Assembly: GCA_044223995.1 (NCBI GenBank)
Contig: JBGALE010000001.1
Location: 1,319,504-1,383,503 of the forward strand
Direction of reading: 5' to 3'
DNA: 64,000 nucleotides
Origin: JACMLD01 sp044223995
GTDB taxonomy: Bacteria; Bacteroidota; Bacteroidia; Chitinophagales; Chitinophagaceae
Below are positions 41,500 to 49,905 of this stretch, one piece after another (the first letter of the stretch is position 1; every line of letters starts with the position of its first letter). The notes under the pieces are model-generated. The model made no database searches. It was not told the origin of the DNA and saw only the letters and a list, made by a program, of their open reading frames with translations. Made by a program: the position numbers and the translations under genes.

Positions 41500-42699
41500 T
41501 TATTCGCTTGCCTGTTTAGTGTTTCTATATCCATTCATCAAGATTATCCCGCTGCAGAGTAAACAGGCTGTTATAAATAATGCTACATCAACATGCGGCA
41601 CTGTAATATAGTCCATGGCAGCAGCGCCTTGCACCATCAGTAACAACTCATTTAAAATGATCGCGGAGCTAAAAATAAAGAGACCAGTTTTTACATTTCG
41701 TGTGATCGGGATACACTTTTTTGTCAAACTATAACCGATTAAAAATAAACTCAGCACACCCAGCAATACCAAATGCAGGTAGCCAATCACTACCGGCCGA
41801 AACCCAAAGGCAATTGTACTCAGTGAAGGAATGGTGCTGCCCGCCTGTAATAATAATTTTATGGTAAATGCAATAGCAGACAGGCCAAAGGTCCATCTCA
41901 CAGGTTTGGCAGTATTGATAAATGAAAACCGGTTTCCTCTTAGCAGACGAAGCAATAGTATCCAGCCTAACAGTTGAGCAACTGCTGCCAATACAACAAT
42001 GATATAAACTACCGTGGGTATAGGTAACCAGAGTGCAGAAAAGAAATACGCTGGTAAACAGGCAAGTGCAAAATACCAGAATATGGTATTCATGGTTGGT
42101 GTTGAAATTTGTTTTTGTTGCAGCAGGTGGAAGACCAACCCCAGGCAACCAAAGAGGAACCAGCCGTTGTATTGAAAATGCAAATAAAAATAAATGGAAG
42201 CCAGGTACCATTTCTCGTGAAAGGTATGCGTTACCATCATTTGAACAAGGGAATAAGTTCCCAGCGACGACAATACACCCCACAATAGCGCCGCCCGGAA
42301 ACATTTTTGAGCGGGTGTTATATTACCATTGCCGCGTGTGTCTTTCCAAAATAAAAAAGCAAATGCATACGACACGAGGATCGAGAGGGTGGAAAATAAA
42401 ATGGAAACAGCGCCATAACCCTGCACGGGAAAACTGAGCAGCATACCATAAGCTGTCAGTAAATTGGCCCACAATACTAAACGGTATTTTCTTTGGGTAC
42501 CTGCCGGCAAAGTATCCACCATCAAAGCCATCAGGCATTGGGAAATCCAGCCGGCAAAGGCAAAGTGCGAATGGCCATGCAGCAGGAATTTTTGTTCGAT
42601 GAAGGGGAGTGCAAAAGCAATTTTGTACCGGAGTACAATACCCAGCATACTTACCAGCAATAAATTAAAGAGTGAAATTTTTACCCACTTACCAGTCAT
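41500..42699 (-). CDS. Polytopic membrane protein with repeated His-Gly motifs in the nos region
   Basis: 399-aa inner-membrane protein with about 12 helices. Three similar motifs lie in helices: HGHSHFAFAGWISQC (about residue 41), YFYLHFQYNGWFLFG (about 171) and IGYLHLVLLGVLSLF (about 308). They recall the HxxxxG helices of heme-copper oxidase subunit I-like and NnrS-like proteins and could ligate heme. I cannot place it in a named family. It lies directly downstream of the Crp/Fnr gene (61 bases) and faces the nos genes, so a role in N-oxide respiration is inferred. Confidence 0.7.
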   Translation of the reverse strand: MTGKWVKISLFNLLLVSMLGIVLRYKIAFALPFIEQKFLLHGHSHFAFAGWISQCLMALMVDTLPAGTQRKYRLVLWANLLTAYGMLLSFPVQGYGAVSILFSTLSILVSYAFAFLFWKDTRGNGNITPAQKCFRAALLWGVLSSLGTYSLVQMMVTHTFHEKWYLASIYFYLHFQYNGWFLFGCLGLVFHLLQQKQISTPTMNTIFWYFALACLPAYFFSALWLPIPTVVYIIVVLAAVAQLLGWILLLRLLRGNRFSFINTAKPVRWTFGLSAIAFTIKLLLQAGSTIPSLSTIAFGFRPVVIGYLHLVLLGVLSLFLIGYSLTKKCIPITRNVKTGLFIFSSAIILNELLLMVQGAAAMDYITVPHVDVALFITACLLCSGIILMNGYRNTKQASE

Positions 42700-42760
42700 C
42701 AGGTTTGTTTGTACAAAAGAACAGCAGCTATAGGTAACGCGGTATGATCCCAGTCATAAA

Positions 42761-43354
42761 TCAGCAGTATACTTTTCCCTTTTCAATCAGCAACTGCCCT
42801 TTGTCGTGCATGTGGCGAAGTGTACGAATAACGGTCTCTACCCGGAGCCCGGTCATATCAGCAATTTGCTGTCGCGTGAGTTTAACGCGGTGGCACTGGC
42901 TGCAGATATTTTTATTGGTTTGTTTGAAATGCTGCAACATGGTAGAAATGCGCAATTCAGGATCGTTATAGGCAAGCGCTTTTAATGTAAGAAATTTAAA
43001 ACGTATCCGCTCGGACAACATGCGGCTAAATGTAAAATGTATATCCGGGTTTTCCCGAAGGAGGTCATGAAAAGTGGACTGGTGTAGCCGCAGTATCACA
43101 CTATCTTCATTGGCAATGGCCGTGGCAGCATAAGGCATTCCGTCAAACAGCGGCAGTTCTCCAAAACATTCACCAGGCGACACCATCATTTGTATGAATT
43201 CTTTTCCATTATCATCCACATTCACCCAACGTACACTGCCTTCTTCCAACTGGTAATAGAAACCTGCATACCCCCCTTCGCGGAAGATATAATCACCTTT
43301 CTGTACTTTTTTATAGGTGGCACCCCAAGCCAGCAGTGTATCAACCTGGATCAT
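42761..43354 (-). CDS. Crp/Fnr-family transcriptional regulator
   Basis: 197-aa regulator: cyclic-nucleotide-binding-like beta-barrel (about 15-105; GDYIFREGGYAGFYYQLEEG, SPGECFGELPLFDGMPYAATA), dimer helix (about 108-130), and helix-turn-helix (KLTRQQIADMTGLRVETVIRTLRHM cut here as LTRQQIADMTGLR, VETVIRTLRHM; about 158-182). The N-terminal Cys cluster of oxygen-sensing FNR is absent. Unusually, residues 151-155 read CSQCH. It diverges from the cytochrome c/nosZ genes across a spacer with a long palindrome. Confidence 0.92.
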   Translation of the reverse strand: MIQVDTLLAWGATYKKVQKGDYIFREGGYAGFYYQLEEGSVRWVNVDDNGKEFIQMMVSPGECFGELPLFDGMPYAATAIANEDSVILRLHQSTFHDLLRENPDIHFTFSRMLSERIRFKFLTLKALAYNDPELRISTMLQHFKQTNKNICSQCHRVKLTRQQIADMTGLRVETVIRTLRHMHDKGQLLIEKGKVYC

Positions 43355-43399
43355 ACTGTTTCTTTTAATTATGCCGAAACTACACGCAGAGCCGGGCCG

Positions 43400-43445
43400 G
43401 GATCATGATTTTGAGTAGTAAAAGTTATGACTAAAATCATGATCC
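43400..43445. promoter_or_regulatory. Long inverted repeat, candidate operator between crp-like gene and cytochrome c
   Basis: Perfect 13-bp arms GGATCATGATTTT (43400-43412) and AAAATCATGATCC (43433-43445) separated by 20 bases. Each arm contains the 8-bp palindrome ATCATGAT; the two palindromes are 34 bases apart centre to centre. No T run, so not a terminator. Position 46-91 bases upstream of the regulator start suggests autoregulation and control of the nos genes. Confidence 0.6.
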
Positions 43446-43623
43446 ACCAATGTGTTTTTTGGGTGCATCCCCGAAAACCATTACTGGTAAAGGGTTTGGT
43501 CATTTCTGTGTACTACCTGTATCCGGCTTTTTCCGGAAGGAGATTTTTCAAATATGACCCGGCGCATAAAATCAGGATGGTAGCCTTCCTAATCTTGTGC
43601 AATCATTTAAAAAGCAAACATTC

Positions 43624-44103
43624 ATGAAAAAATTAATTTTTACAGGTTGTATGGCTGCACTGCTGGCGGCATGTGGCAGCAACAGTTCACAAACTGCTCC
43701 GGATAATGCAGGAAGCGGTTCAAAACCGGAAGCTACTGCAAATGGCAATCCTTCCTATGATCCCAACAGGGGAACAGGAAAATTTACAAAGGTTGACGTT
43801 AGCCCAACATTAAATGCGGCGATGGTTGAAGGTGGGACGAAAGTATTTGGCGTGAAATGCAGTGCCTGTCATAAACTGACAGAAGAGAAACTGGTAGGAC
43901 CAGGCTGGAAAAATGTAACACACCGCTACTCTGCTGAGTGGATCATGAATTTCGCTACCAATACAGACGAAATGCTGAACAAGGATCCAAAAGCCCAGGC
44001 CCAGTTGGAAATATGCCTCGTACGCATGCCCAATCAAAACCTGACCGACGAAGATGCAAGAAATATTTATGAGTTTATGCGAAAAAATGACGGCGTAAAA
44101 TAA
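43624..44103 (+). CDS. Lipoprotein monoheme cytochrome c
   Basis: 159-aa lipoprotein (signal ending LLAAC, Cys 17) with a low-complexity linker and a class I cytochrome c domain. CSACH at residues 79-83 attaches heme and Met 135 in LVRMPNQNL is the likely sixth ligand. ATG 43624 is used; an in-frame ATG nine codons upstream (43597) is a weaker start. Placed directly before nosZ, it is probably the periplasmic electron donor to NosZ, as in clade II clusters. Confidence 0.92.
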   Translation: MKKLIFTGCMAALLAACGSNSSQTAPDNAGSGSKPEATANGNPSYDPNRGTGKFTKVDVSPTLNAAMVEGGTKVFGVKCSACHKLTEEKLVGPGWKNVTHRYSAEWIMNFATNTDEMLNKDPKAQAQLEICLVRMPNQNLTDEDARNIYEFMRKNDGVK

Positions 44104-44121
44104 CTCTGTACCAACGGTGTG

Positions 44122-44138
44122 GATCAACCCGGTTGATC
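44122..44138 (+). promoter_or_regulatory. 17-bp palindrome between cytochrome c and nosZ
   Basis: GATCAACC-C-GGTTGATC, a perfect 8-bp inverted repeat 18 bases after the cytochrome stop. Half-sites are ATCAA...TTGAT, the reverse order of an FNR box. It could be an RNA hairpin (7 bp, CCG loop) tuning nosZ expression or an operator. No T run follows. Confidence 0.4.
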
Positions 44139-44250
44139 TGAATACAGAAAGAGAGGATCATCCAGTACACAATTTGTAAAAATTTCAAACCGGTACCATT
44201 CACTAACCGCTGAGCAAATCATACCTAACATCCCTTAATAAATAATCAAT

Positions 44251-46242
44251 ATGAAAAAGTTCAACCAAACCGCCGTTGCAATAATGTTGCTGGCGGTCAT
44301 GAGCACCACGGGTTGCAAACCAAAAAATGCAGGCAACGCCGTTAGTTCGGATGCTGCATTAAAAGCGTATGTAGCTCCGGGTAAGTACGACGAATATTAC
44401 AATTTCGTATCTGGTGGGTTCAGCGGGCAAATGAGCGTATATGGTTTGCCCAGCGGTCGCCTGCTTCGGGTGATACCGGTTTTCTCCGTAGATCCTGAAA
44501 AGGGATATGGATACAGCGAGGAAACAAAAGCTATGCTGAACACATCGCATGGATTTGTACCCTGGGATGACCTGCACCACACAGAATTATCACAGACCAA
44601 TGGTGAAATAGATGGCCGCTGGGTTTTTGGCAATGGCAATAATACACCACGTGTGGCAAGGCTTGATCTTTCTACATTCCGCACAGCAGAAATTATAGAA
44701 CTGCCCAATAGTGCGGGTAACCACAGCTCCCCCTTTACGACTGAGAATACGGAGTATGTCGTTGCGGGAACCCGTTTTAGCGTTCCTCCCGACAACAATA
44801 ATGGTGATGTGGCCATTAATACGTACAAACAAAACTTTAAAGGGTATATCAGCTTTATCAGTGTAGGTAAAGAAGATGGTAAAATGGATATCGCTTTCCA
44901 GATACAGTGCCCGGGCGTGAATTTTGATCTTAGCCATGCAGGCAAGGGAAAATCACATGGATGGTTTTTCTTCAGTTGCTACAATACAGAACAAGCCAAT
45001 ACTTTGCTGGAAGTAAATGCTTCTCAGCGTGACAAGGATTTTATTATGGCGGTTAACTGGAAAAAAGCAGAAGAATACCTGAAAGCTGGAAAAGGAAAAA
45101 AGATCCCGGCAAAATATGCGCACAATGTATACAATGAGAAAACACATACTGCTTCATCAGAAATCAAAACCGAAGTCACTGTTCTAGACGCGAAAGAACT
45201 GAAAGACATTTGTTATTTTATCCCCTGTCCAAAATCCCCGCACGGTTGTGATGTTGATCCAACAGGCGAATACATTGTAGGCAGTGGCAAACTGGCTGCA
45301 CTGATACCTGTATTTAGTTTTGATAAATTACAAAAGGCAATTGCCGATAAAGCATTCGATGGCGACTTCGACGGAATCCCAGTGGTGAAATATGAAGCTG
45401 CACTCTATGGCGAGGTAAAGAAACCGGGTCTTGGACCATTACACACCGAATTTGATGGAAATGGTAATGCGTACACTTCTTTCTTTGTATCCAGTGAAGT
45501 GGTGAAATGGAATATTAAAGATTTGAAAGTAGTGGATCGCGTGCCAACATATTATTCTGTAGGGCACCTTTGCGTTCCCGGTGGTGATACAAAGAAACCA
45601 TCACCCAAATACTTAATCGCCTATAACAAAATTACCAAGGACAGGTATCTCCCTACCGGGCCTGAATTATCCCAAAGTGCACAGTTGTACGATATCAGCG
45701 GTGAAAAAATGCAGTTGATACTGGATTTCCCTACTATTGGTGAACCGCACTATGCACAGGCGGTGTCAGCCGACCTGATTAAAAACAAATCTGTGAAATT
45801 CTTCAAGATTGATGAGAATGCCAACGCCTATGTTTCTAAAGGAGAAGCAACCACCAAAGTGGTAAGGGAAGGAAATAAAGTGCATGTGTATATCACCGCA
45901 ATACGTTCGCATTTTTCACCCGATAATATTGAAGGCGTTCGCATGGGAGATGAAGTATATTTCCATGTAACCAACCTTGAACAGGACTGGGATGTGCCGC
46001 ATGGTTTTGCAGTGAAGGGCGCATTGAATGCCGAGTTACTCATTATGCCCGGTGAAACTCAAACATTGAAATGGGTACCGGACCGCGTGGGTATTTTCCC
46101 TATATACTGTACTGACTTTTGCAGTGCCCTTCACCAGGAAATGCAGGGATATGTAAGAATTTCTCCTGCGGGAAGTAATGTGCCGTTGACATTCAGCACA
46201 GGTAAAAAAGCACCGGCCGCAGACAGCACCGGTACCAATTAA
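44251..46242 (+). CDS. nosZ: Nitrous oxide reductase, Sec-type (clade II) lipoprotein
   Basis: 663-aa periplasmic copper enzyme reducing N2O to N2. The N-terminus is a Sec lipoprotein signal (VMSTTGC, Cys 22) rather than a twin-arginine one, which is the clade II trait. The seven-bladed propeller (about 50-530) carries CuZ histidines, for example WDDLHHTELS near residue 110, GNHSSPF, FDLSHAGKGKSHGW, KSPHGCDVDP and GPLHTEFDG. The C-terminal cupredoxin (about 545-650) has the CuA site YCTDFCSALHQEM. Length is typical. First of the structural/maturation series ending at nosY. Confidence 0.97.
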   Translation: MKKFNQTAVAIMLLAVMSTTGCKPKNAGNAVSSDAALKAYVAPGKYDEYYNFVSGGFSGQMSVYGLPSGRLLRVIPVFSVDPEKGYGYSEETKAMLNTSHGFVPWDDLHHTELSQTNGEIDGRWVFGNGNNTPRVARLDLSTFRTAEIIELPNSAGNHSSPFTTENTEYVVAGTRFSVPPDNNNGDVAINTYKQNFKGYISFISVGKEDGKMDIAFQIQCPGVNFDLSHAGKGKSHGWFFFSCYNTEQANTLLEVNASQRDKDFIMAVNWKKAEEYLKAGKGKKIPAKYAHNVYNEKTHTASSEIKTEVTVLDAKELKDICYFIPCPKSPHGCDVDPTGEYIVGSGKLAALIPVFSFDKLQKAIADKAFDGDFDGIPVVKYEAALYGEVKKPGLGPLHTEFDGNGNAYTSFFVSSEVVKWNIKDLKVVDRVPTYYSVGHLCVPGGDTKKPSPKYLIAYNKITKDRYLPTGPELSQSAQLYDISGEKMQLILDFPTIGEPHYAQAVSADLIKNKSVKFFKIDENANAYVSKGEATTKVVREGNKVHVYITAIRSHFSPDNIEGVRMGDEVYFHVTNLEQDWDVPHGFAVKGALNAELLIMPGETQTLKWVPDRVGIFPIYCTDFCSALHQEMQGYVRISPAGSNVPLTFSTGKKAPAADSTGTN

Positions 46243-46356
46243 TACTATGAAAAGCTGTTGCAGTGATGCTCCGGGAAGTTTTCATTGCACCAATTGGGAC
46301 AATCCTGCAGCAGCTATTTCAATCATCTAAGTTTTTATACACCAATACACATTTTT

Positions 46357-46926
46357 ATGAAAAGGATATATGCCATATTGATAATTGTTGCAGCAAGCGG
46401 CGTTGTTTCCTGCAATAATAATACAACTGCCGATCAGCCGGCTACTGCAAATACTGCTGCAGCAACACCAGCCGGCGGACAGGAGAATGTGAAGGATGAT
46501 GAATCTCAAAAAGATGTTGTAAAAATTGCGGTATCATCCAAAGATCATACGACATTGGTTGCAGCACTGAAACAAGCTGACCTCGTAACCAGTCTATCCA
46601 ACGCTGGCCCGTTTACCGTATTTGCGCCCACCAACGATGCTTTTAATAAAATTCCAAAAGAGACACTGGATGGCCTGATGAAAGATGATAAGAAGGCAGA
46701 CCTTCAGAATATACTTCAATACCATGTTACTGTTTCCGCCATCAAGGCAGAAAACTTCCAGGATGGCCAAACACTGGGAATGGTAAACGGTGATAATGTA
46801 ACTATTAGCGTAAAGAATGGTAAAGTGATGCTGAACAATACAGTGACCATTATTGCATCAATACCTGCATCAAACGGTATTGTCCATGTTATTGATGGTG
46901 TATTGCTGCCGCCGGCAAAAAAATAG
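46357..46926 (+). CDS. Fasciclin-domain lipoprotein
   Basis: 189-aa lipoprotein; ATG 46357 opens a signal ending GVVSC (Cys 19), so the longer frame from 46285 is rejected. After a linker, one FAS1 domain (about 55-187): TTLVAALKQADLV, GPFTVFAPTNDAFNKIP, LQNILQYHVT and NGIVHVIDGVLLPP. Fasciclin domains mediate adhesion or protein contact. Its place between nosZ and nosL suggests a scaffold for the N2O reductase system; that is inference. Confidence 0.92.
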   Translation: MKRIYAILIIVAASGVVSCNNNTTADQPATANTAAATPAGGQENVKDDESQKDVVKIAVSSKDHTTLVAALKQADLVTSLSNAGPFTVFAPTNDAFNKIPKETLDGLMKDDKKADLQNILQYHVTVSAIKAENFQDGQTLGMVNGDNVTISVKNGKVMLNNTVTIIASIPASNGIVHVIDGVLLPPAKK

Positions 46927-46952
46927 CACTGCACAGAATAAACTGAACAGTT

Positions 46953-47969
46953 ATGAAAGCGAAAGGAATAAAATTGGTAACCAGGATAATGCTGATTGCA
47001 GGAGGACTTGCCCTGCTGTCTGTCCTGGTATTACCTATCTGGCGAATAGAGTTGAATGCGCCCCAATATCCTGAAGGATTGGATTTGCAGATATATGCCA
47101 ATAAACTCGGTGGTAATGTTGACATCATCAATGGTCTGAACCATTATATCGGTATGCGCACATTGCACAAAGAGGATTTTACAGAATTTTCCGTACTTCC
47201 TTTCTGCATTGTTTTTTTTGCAGCATTATTTTTCCTGGTAGCGATTGTTGCAAAGAGAAAATGGCTCAATGGCCTGCTGGTGTTATTTATTTGCTTTGGC
47301 ATCATTGCTATGGCGGATTTCTGGCGCTGGGAATACGATTATGGTCACAACCTGAACCCTGATGCTGCCATTAAAGTACCTGGTATGGCTTACCAGCCTC
47401 CACTCATCGGATATAAGCAATTGCTCAATTTCGGTGCTTATTCTGTTCCTGATACAGGAGGATGGATATTCATCGGCTCCGGTTTATTACTGGTCGCCTG
47501 TGTTTTCCTGGAATGGAAACATTGCAAACGAGGCAAGTTATTGGCAGCCCGTGCAATTCCAGTATTAGCGTTGTTATCCATATTGCAGTCATGCAGTACA
47601 CAACCTTCACCCATCAGGGCGGGCGTTGATAACTGTTTTTTCTGCAAGATGACCGTATCAGATACCCGGTTCGGGGCAGAACTGATAACGAATAAAGGAA
47701 AAGTGTACAAATTTGATGATATGCATTGCATCCTTGCCTACCTGCATTCAGGTGCGGTGGAGCAAAAAGCGATCAAAGATATTTACCTGGTTGACTTCAG
47801 CGATCCGCACCAGTTGCAAAAGGCTGATAAAACCTTCCTGCTGCAAAGCGATGAATTGCGCAGCCCTATGAATGGTAATATCGCCGCATTCGGCAACGAA
47901 GACAGTATGAAAAAAGCATTGGCGCAATTCAAAGGTAATACTACGGCCTGGAGCCAACTGGTAAAATGA
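46953..47969 (+). CDS. nosL: NosL copper chaperone fused to an N-terminal membrane domain
   Basis: 338-aa fusion. The N-terminal part (about 1-200) has about four helices (11-28, 82-103, 106-124, 172-190) and a periplasmic loop. The C-terminal part (about 218-338) is NosL, which delivers Cu(I) to NosZ: DNCFFCKMTVSDTRFG with the copper-binding cysteines and KFDDMHCILAYL. Between them, KRGKLLAARAIPVLALLSILQSC looks like a lipoprotein signal (shown in part: ALLSILQSC) now internal. The stop overlaps nosD by 4 bases. Confidence 0.88.
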   Translation: MKAKGIKLVTRIMLIAGGLALLSVLVLPIWRIELNAPQYPEGLDLQIYANKLGGNVDIINGLNHYIGMRTLHKEDFTEFSVLPFCIVFFAALFFLVAIVAKRKWLNGLLVLFICFGIIAMADFWRWEYDYGHNLNPDAAIKVPGMAYQPPLIGYKQLLNFGAYSVPDTGGWIFIGSGLLLVACVFLEWKHCKRGKLLAARAIPVLALLSILQSCSTQPSPIRAGVDNCFFCKMTVSDTRFGAELITNKGKVYKFDDMHCILAYLHSGAVEQKAIKDIYLVDFSDPHQLQKADKTFLLQSDELRSPMNGNIAAFGNEDSMKKALAQFKGNTTAWSQLVK

Positions 47970-49198
47970 AATATTTACTGACGATATTAATATGTTTTGC
48001 TGCGCTGCACTCCCACGCCGATACGCTGTATGTTGGAAAGGCCCAATTATATACAAATATTGCAGAAGCCATCAAAACGGCAAAATCGTTCGATGTTATC
48101 ATTGTTTCAGCAGGTGTATACCACGAAAAAAACCTTGTTGTCAACAAGCCACTTATTATAAAAGGGATTGGCCACCCTGTACTGGATGGCGAAGGCAAAT
48201 ACGAAATCGTTTCTGTTAAAGCCAATAATGTAACCATTGATGGATTTAAGGTGCAACACTCCGGGGTATCCAGTGTAAACGATTTTGCCGGTATTAAAAT
48301 CTATAATGCGCGCAATGTTGTCATCATTAACAATGTACTGGATGATACCTTTTTTGGAATTTATTCGCAGTATGGAATCAATTGTCTTATCCAGAACAAT
48401 ATCCTTACTGCTTATAGTAAGGAAGAACAACGCAGTGGTAACGGCATACATTGCTGGAAAAGCGACAGTATGCGCATACTCGGAAACACCATCAGCGGCC
48501 ACCGCGATGGTATCTATTTTGAATTCGTAACCAATTCGGTTATCTGGCGCAATAACTCGGTCAGGAACCTCCGTTACGGGTTACATTTTATGTTTTCAAA
48601 CGATGATGCCTATATCACCAATATATTTGAAAACAATGGTGCAGGCGTAGCCGTCATGTTTTCACATGGGGTGAAGATGTACCATAATTTTTTCCGGGAA
48701 AACTGGGGCGATGCAGCTTATGGAATTTTATTAAAGGAAATTTCAGACAGTCATATCGAAGGAAACAGCTTTGACCGCAATACCAGCGCCATTTATATGG
48801 ACGGCGCCAACCGGATTGATGTGCGGAAAAACGTTTTTAGGAACAACGGTTGGGCATTGAAGATCCAGGCCAATTGTGTGGATGTAACTATTCATCATAA
48901 CAACTTTACCGGGAATACATTTGATGTAGGTACCAATGGCACACTCGTTTTGAGTACGTTTAACAACAACTACTGGGATAAATATGAGGGGTATGATCTG
49001 AATAAGGACAAACTCGGTGATATTCCCTACCACCCGGTGAGCCTTTATTCCATGATAGTGGAGAAAAATCCGCCTGCTATGATCCTGTTCAGGAGTTTTA
49101 TGACTTCGCTGATGGATAAAACAGAAAAGGTAATTCCCAGCCTTACACCGGAGAACCTGAAAGATGAACATCCATTAATGAAACCACTCGCTTTATGA
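47966..49198 (+). CDS. nosD: NosD, periplasmic copper-site maturation protein
   Basis: 410-aa exported protein with signal peptide (MKYLLTILICFAALHSHA) and a right-handed beta-helix of CASH/NosD repeats (about 30-380: NNVTIDGFKVQHSG, ARNVVIINNVLDDT, YGINCLIQNNILTAYS, NRIDVRKNVFRNNGW). NosD works with NosF and NosY to build the CuZ centre of NosZ. Start overlaps nosL and the end overlaps nosF, each by ATGA, giving a tightly coupled operon. Confidence 0.95.
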   Translation: MKYLLTILICFAALHSHADTLYVGKAQLYTNIAEAIKTAKSFDVIIVSAGVYHEKNLVVNKPLIIKGIGHPVLDGEGKYEIVSVKANNVTIDGFKVQHSGVSSVNDFAGIKIYNARNVVIINNVLDDTFFGIYSQYGINCLIQNNILTAYSKEEQRSGNGIHCWKSDSMRILGNTISGHRDGIYFEFVTNSVIWRNNSVRNLRYGLHFMFSNDDAYITNIFENNGAGVAVMFSHGVKMYHNFFRENWGDAAYGILLKEISDSHIEGNSFDRNTSAIYMDGANRIDVRKNVFRNNGWALKIQANCVDVTIHHNNFTGNTFDVGTNGTLVLSTFNNNYWDKYEGYDLNKDKLGDIPYHPVSLYSMIVEKNPPAMILFRSFMTSLMDKTEKVIPSLTPENLKDEHPLMKPLAL

Positions 49199-49905
49199 TC
49201 ATCGCCAGTAATGTAACCAAGCAATTTGGAAAATTGAAAGCGCTCGATGATGTGTCCATCACCTGCGAAAAAGAACAGTGCATTGCATTGATTGGTCCCA
49301 ATGGCAGTGGCAAAACCACGCTGATCAAATGTATACTAAGCATGGTAGTTCCCGATAGCGGCTTCATCACATTTAATGGGAAAAACATATTGCACAATTG
49401 GGAATACCGTTCACAAATCGGTTATATGCCGCAGATTGGAAGATACCCGGATAATATGACCATTGGCCAGGTACTGGATATGATGAAAGACATTCGCGGT
49501 CATGCAACCGGGCTGGATGAAGATCTCGTACATGCATTTGCACTGAAAGATATTTTGCATAAGCGCATGCGCACATTATCAGGCGGCACCCGCCAAAAGG
49601 TGAGCGCATCACTGGCATTTTTATTCAATGCAGATGTGTTGATCCTGGATGAACCAACAGCCGGTTTAGATCCTTTGGCATCAGAAATACTCAAGGAAAA
49701 AATCCTGCAGGAGAAGAAAAAGGGAAAACTTGTTATGATTACCTCCCATATTTTAAGTGAGCTGGATGACCTGGTCACGCATGTAGTGTATATGCAGGAT
49801 GGTGTATTGCGTTTTCACAAGTCACTGCAGGATCTGCAGGAAGATACAGGCGAAGTAAAACTTGCCAGGGCCATTGCACAGGTAATGTCAAAAACAACAC
49901 CATGA
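49195..49905 (+). CDS. nosF: NosF, ABC transporter ATPase
   Basis: 236-aa ATP-binding subunit energising NosY/NosD. Walker A GPNGSGKTTL (about residue 33), Q-loop PQIGRYPDNM, signature LSGGTRQKVS (about 128), Walker B DVLILDEPTAGLDP (about 148), H-loop ITSHILSEL. Length normal. Overlaps nosD and nosY by 4 bases each. Confidence 0.96.
   Translation: MIIASNVTKQFGKLKALDDVSITCEKEQCIALIGPNGSGKTTLIKCILSMVVPDSGFITFNGKNILHNWEYRSQIGYMPQIGRYPDNMTIGQVLDMMKDIRGHATGLDEDLVHAFALKDILHKRMRTLSGGTRQKVSASLAFLFNADVLILDEPTAGLDPLASEILKEKILQEKKKGKLVMITSHILSELDDLVTHVVYMQDGVLRFHKSLQDLQEDTGEVKLARAIAQVMSKTTP

Noticed and set aside
43400..43445. Intrinsic terminator of the crp-like or a + strand gene
   Set aside because: The arms are AT-rich, the loop is 20 bases and no T run follows; it sits in a divergent promoter region where no transcript should end.
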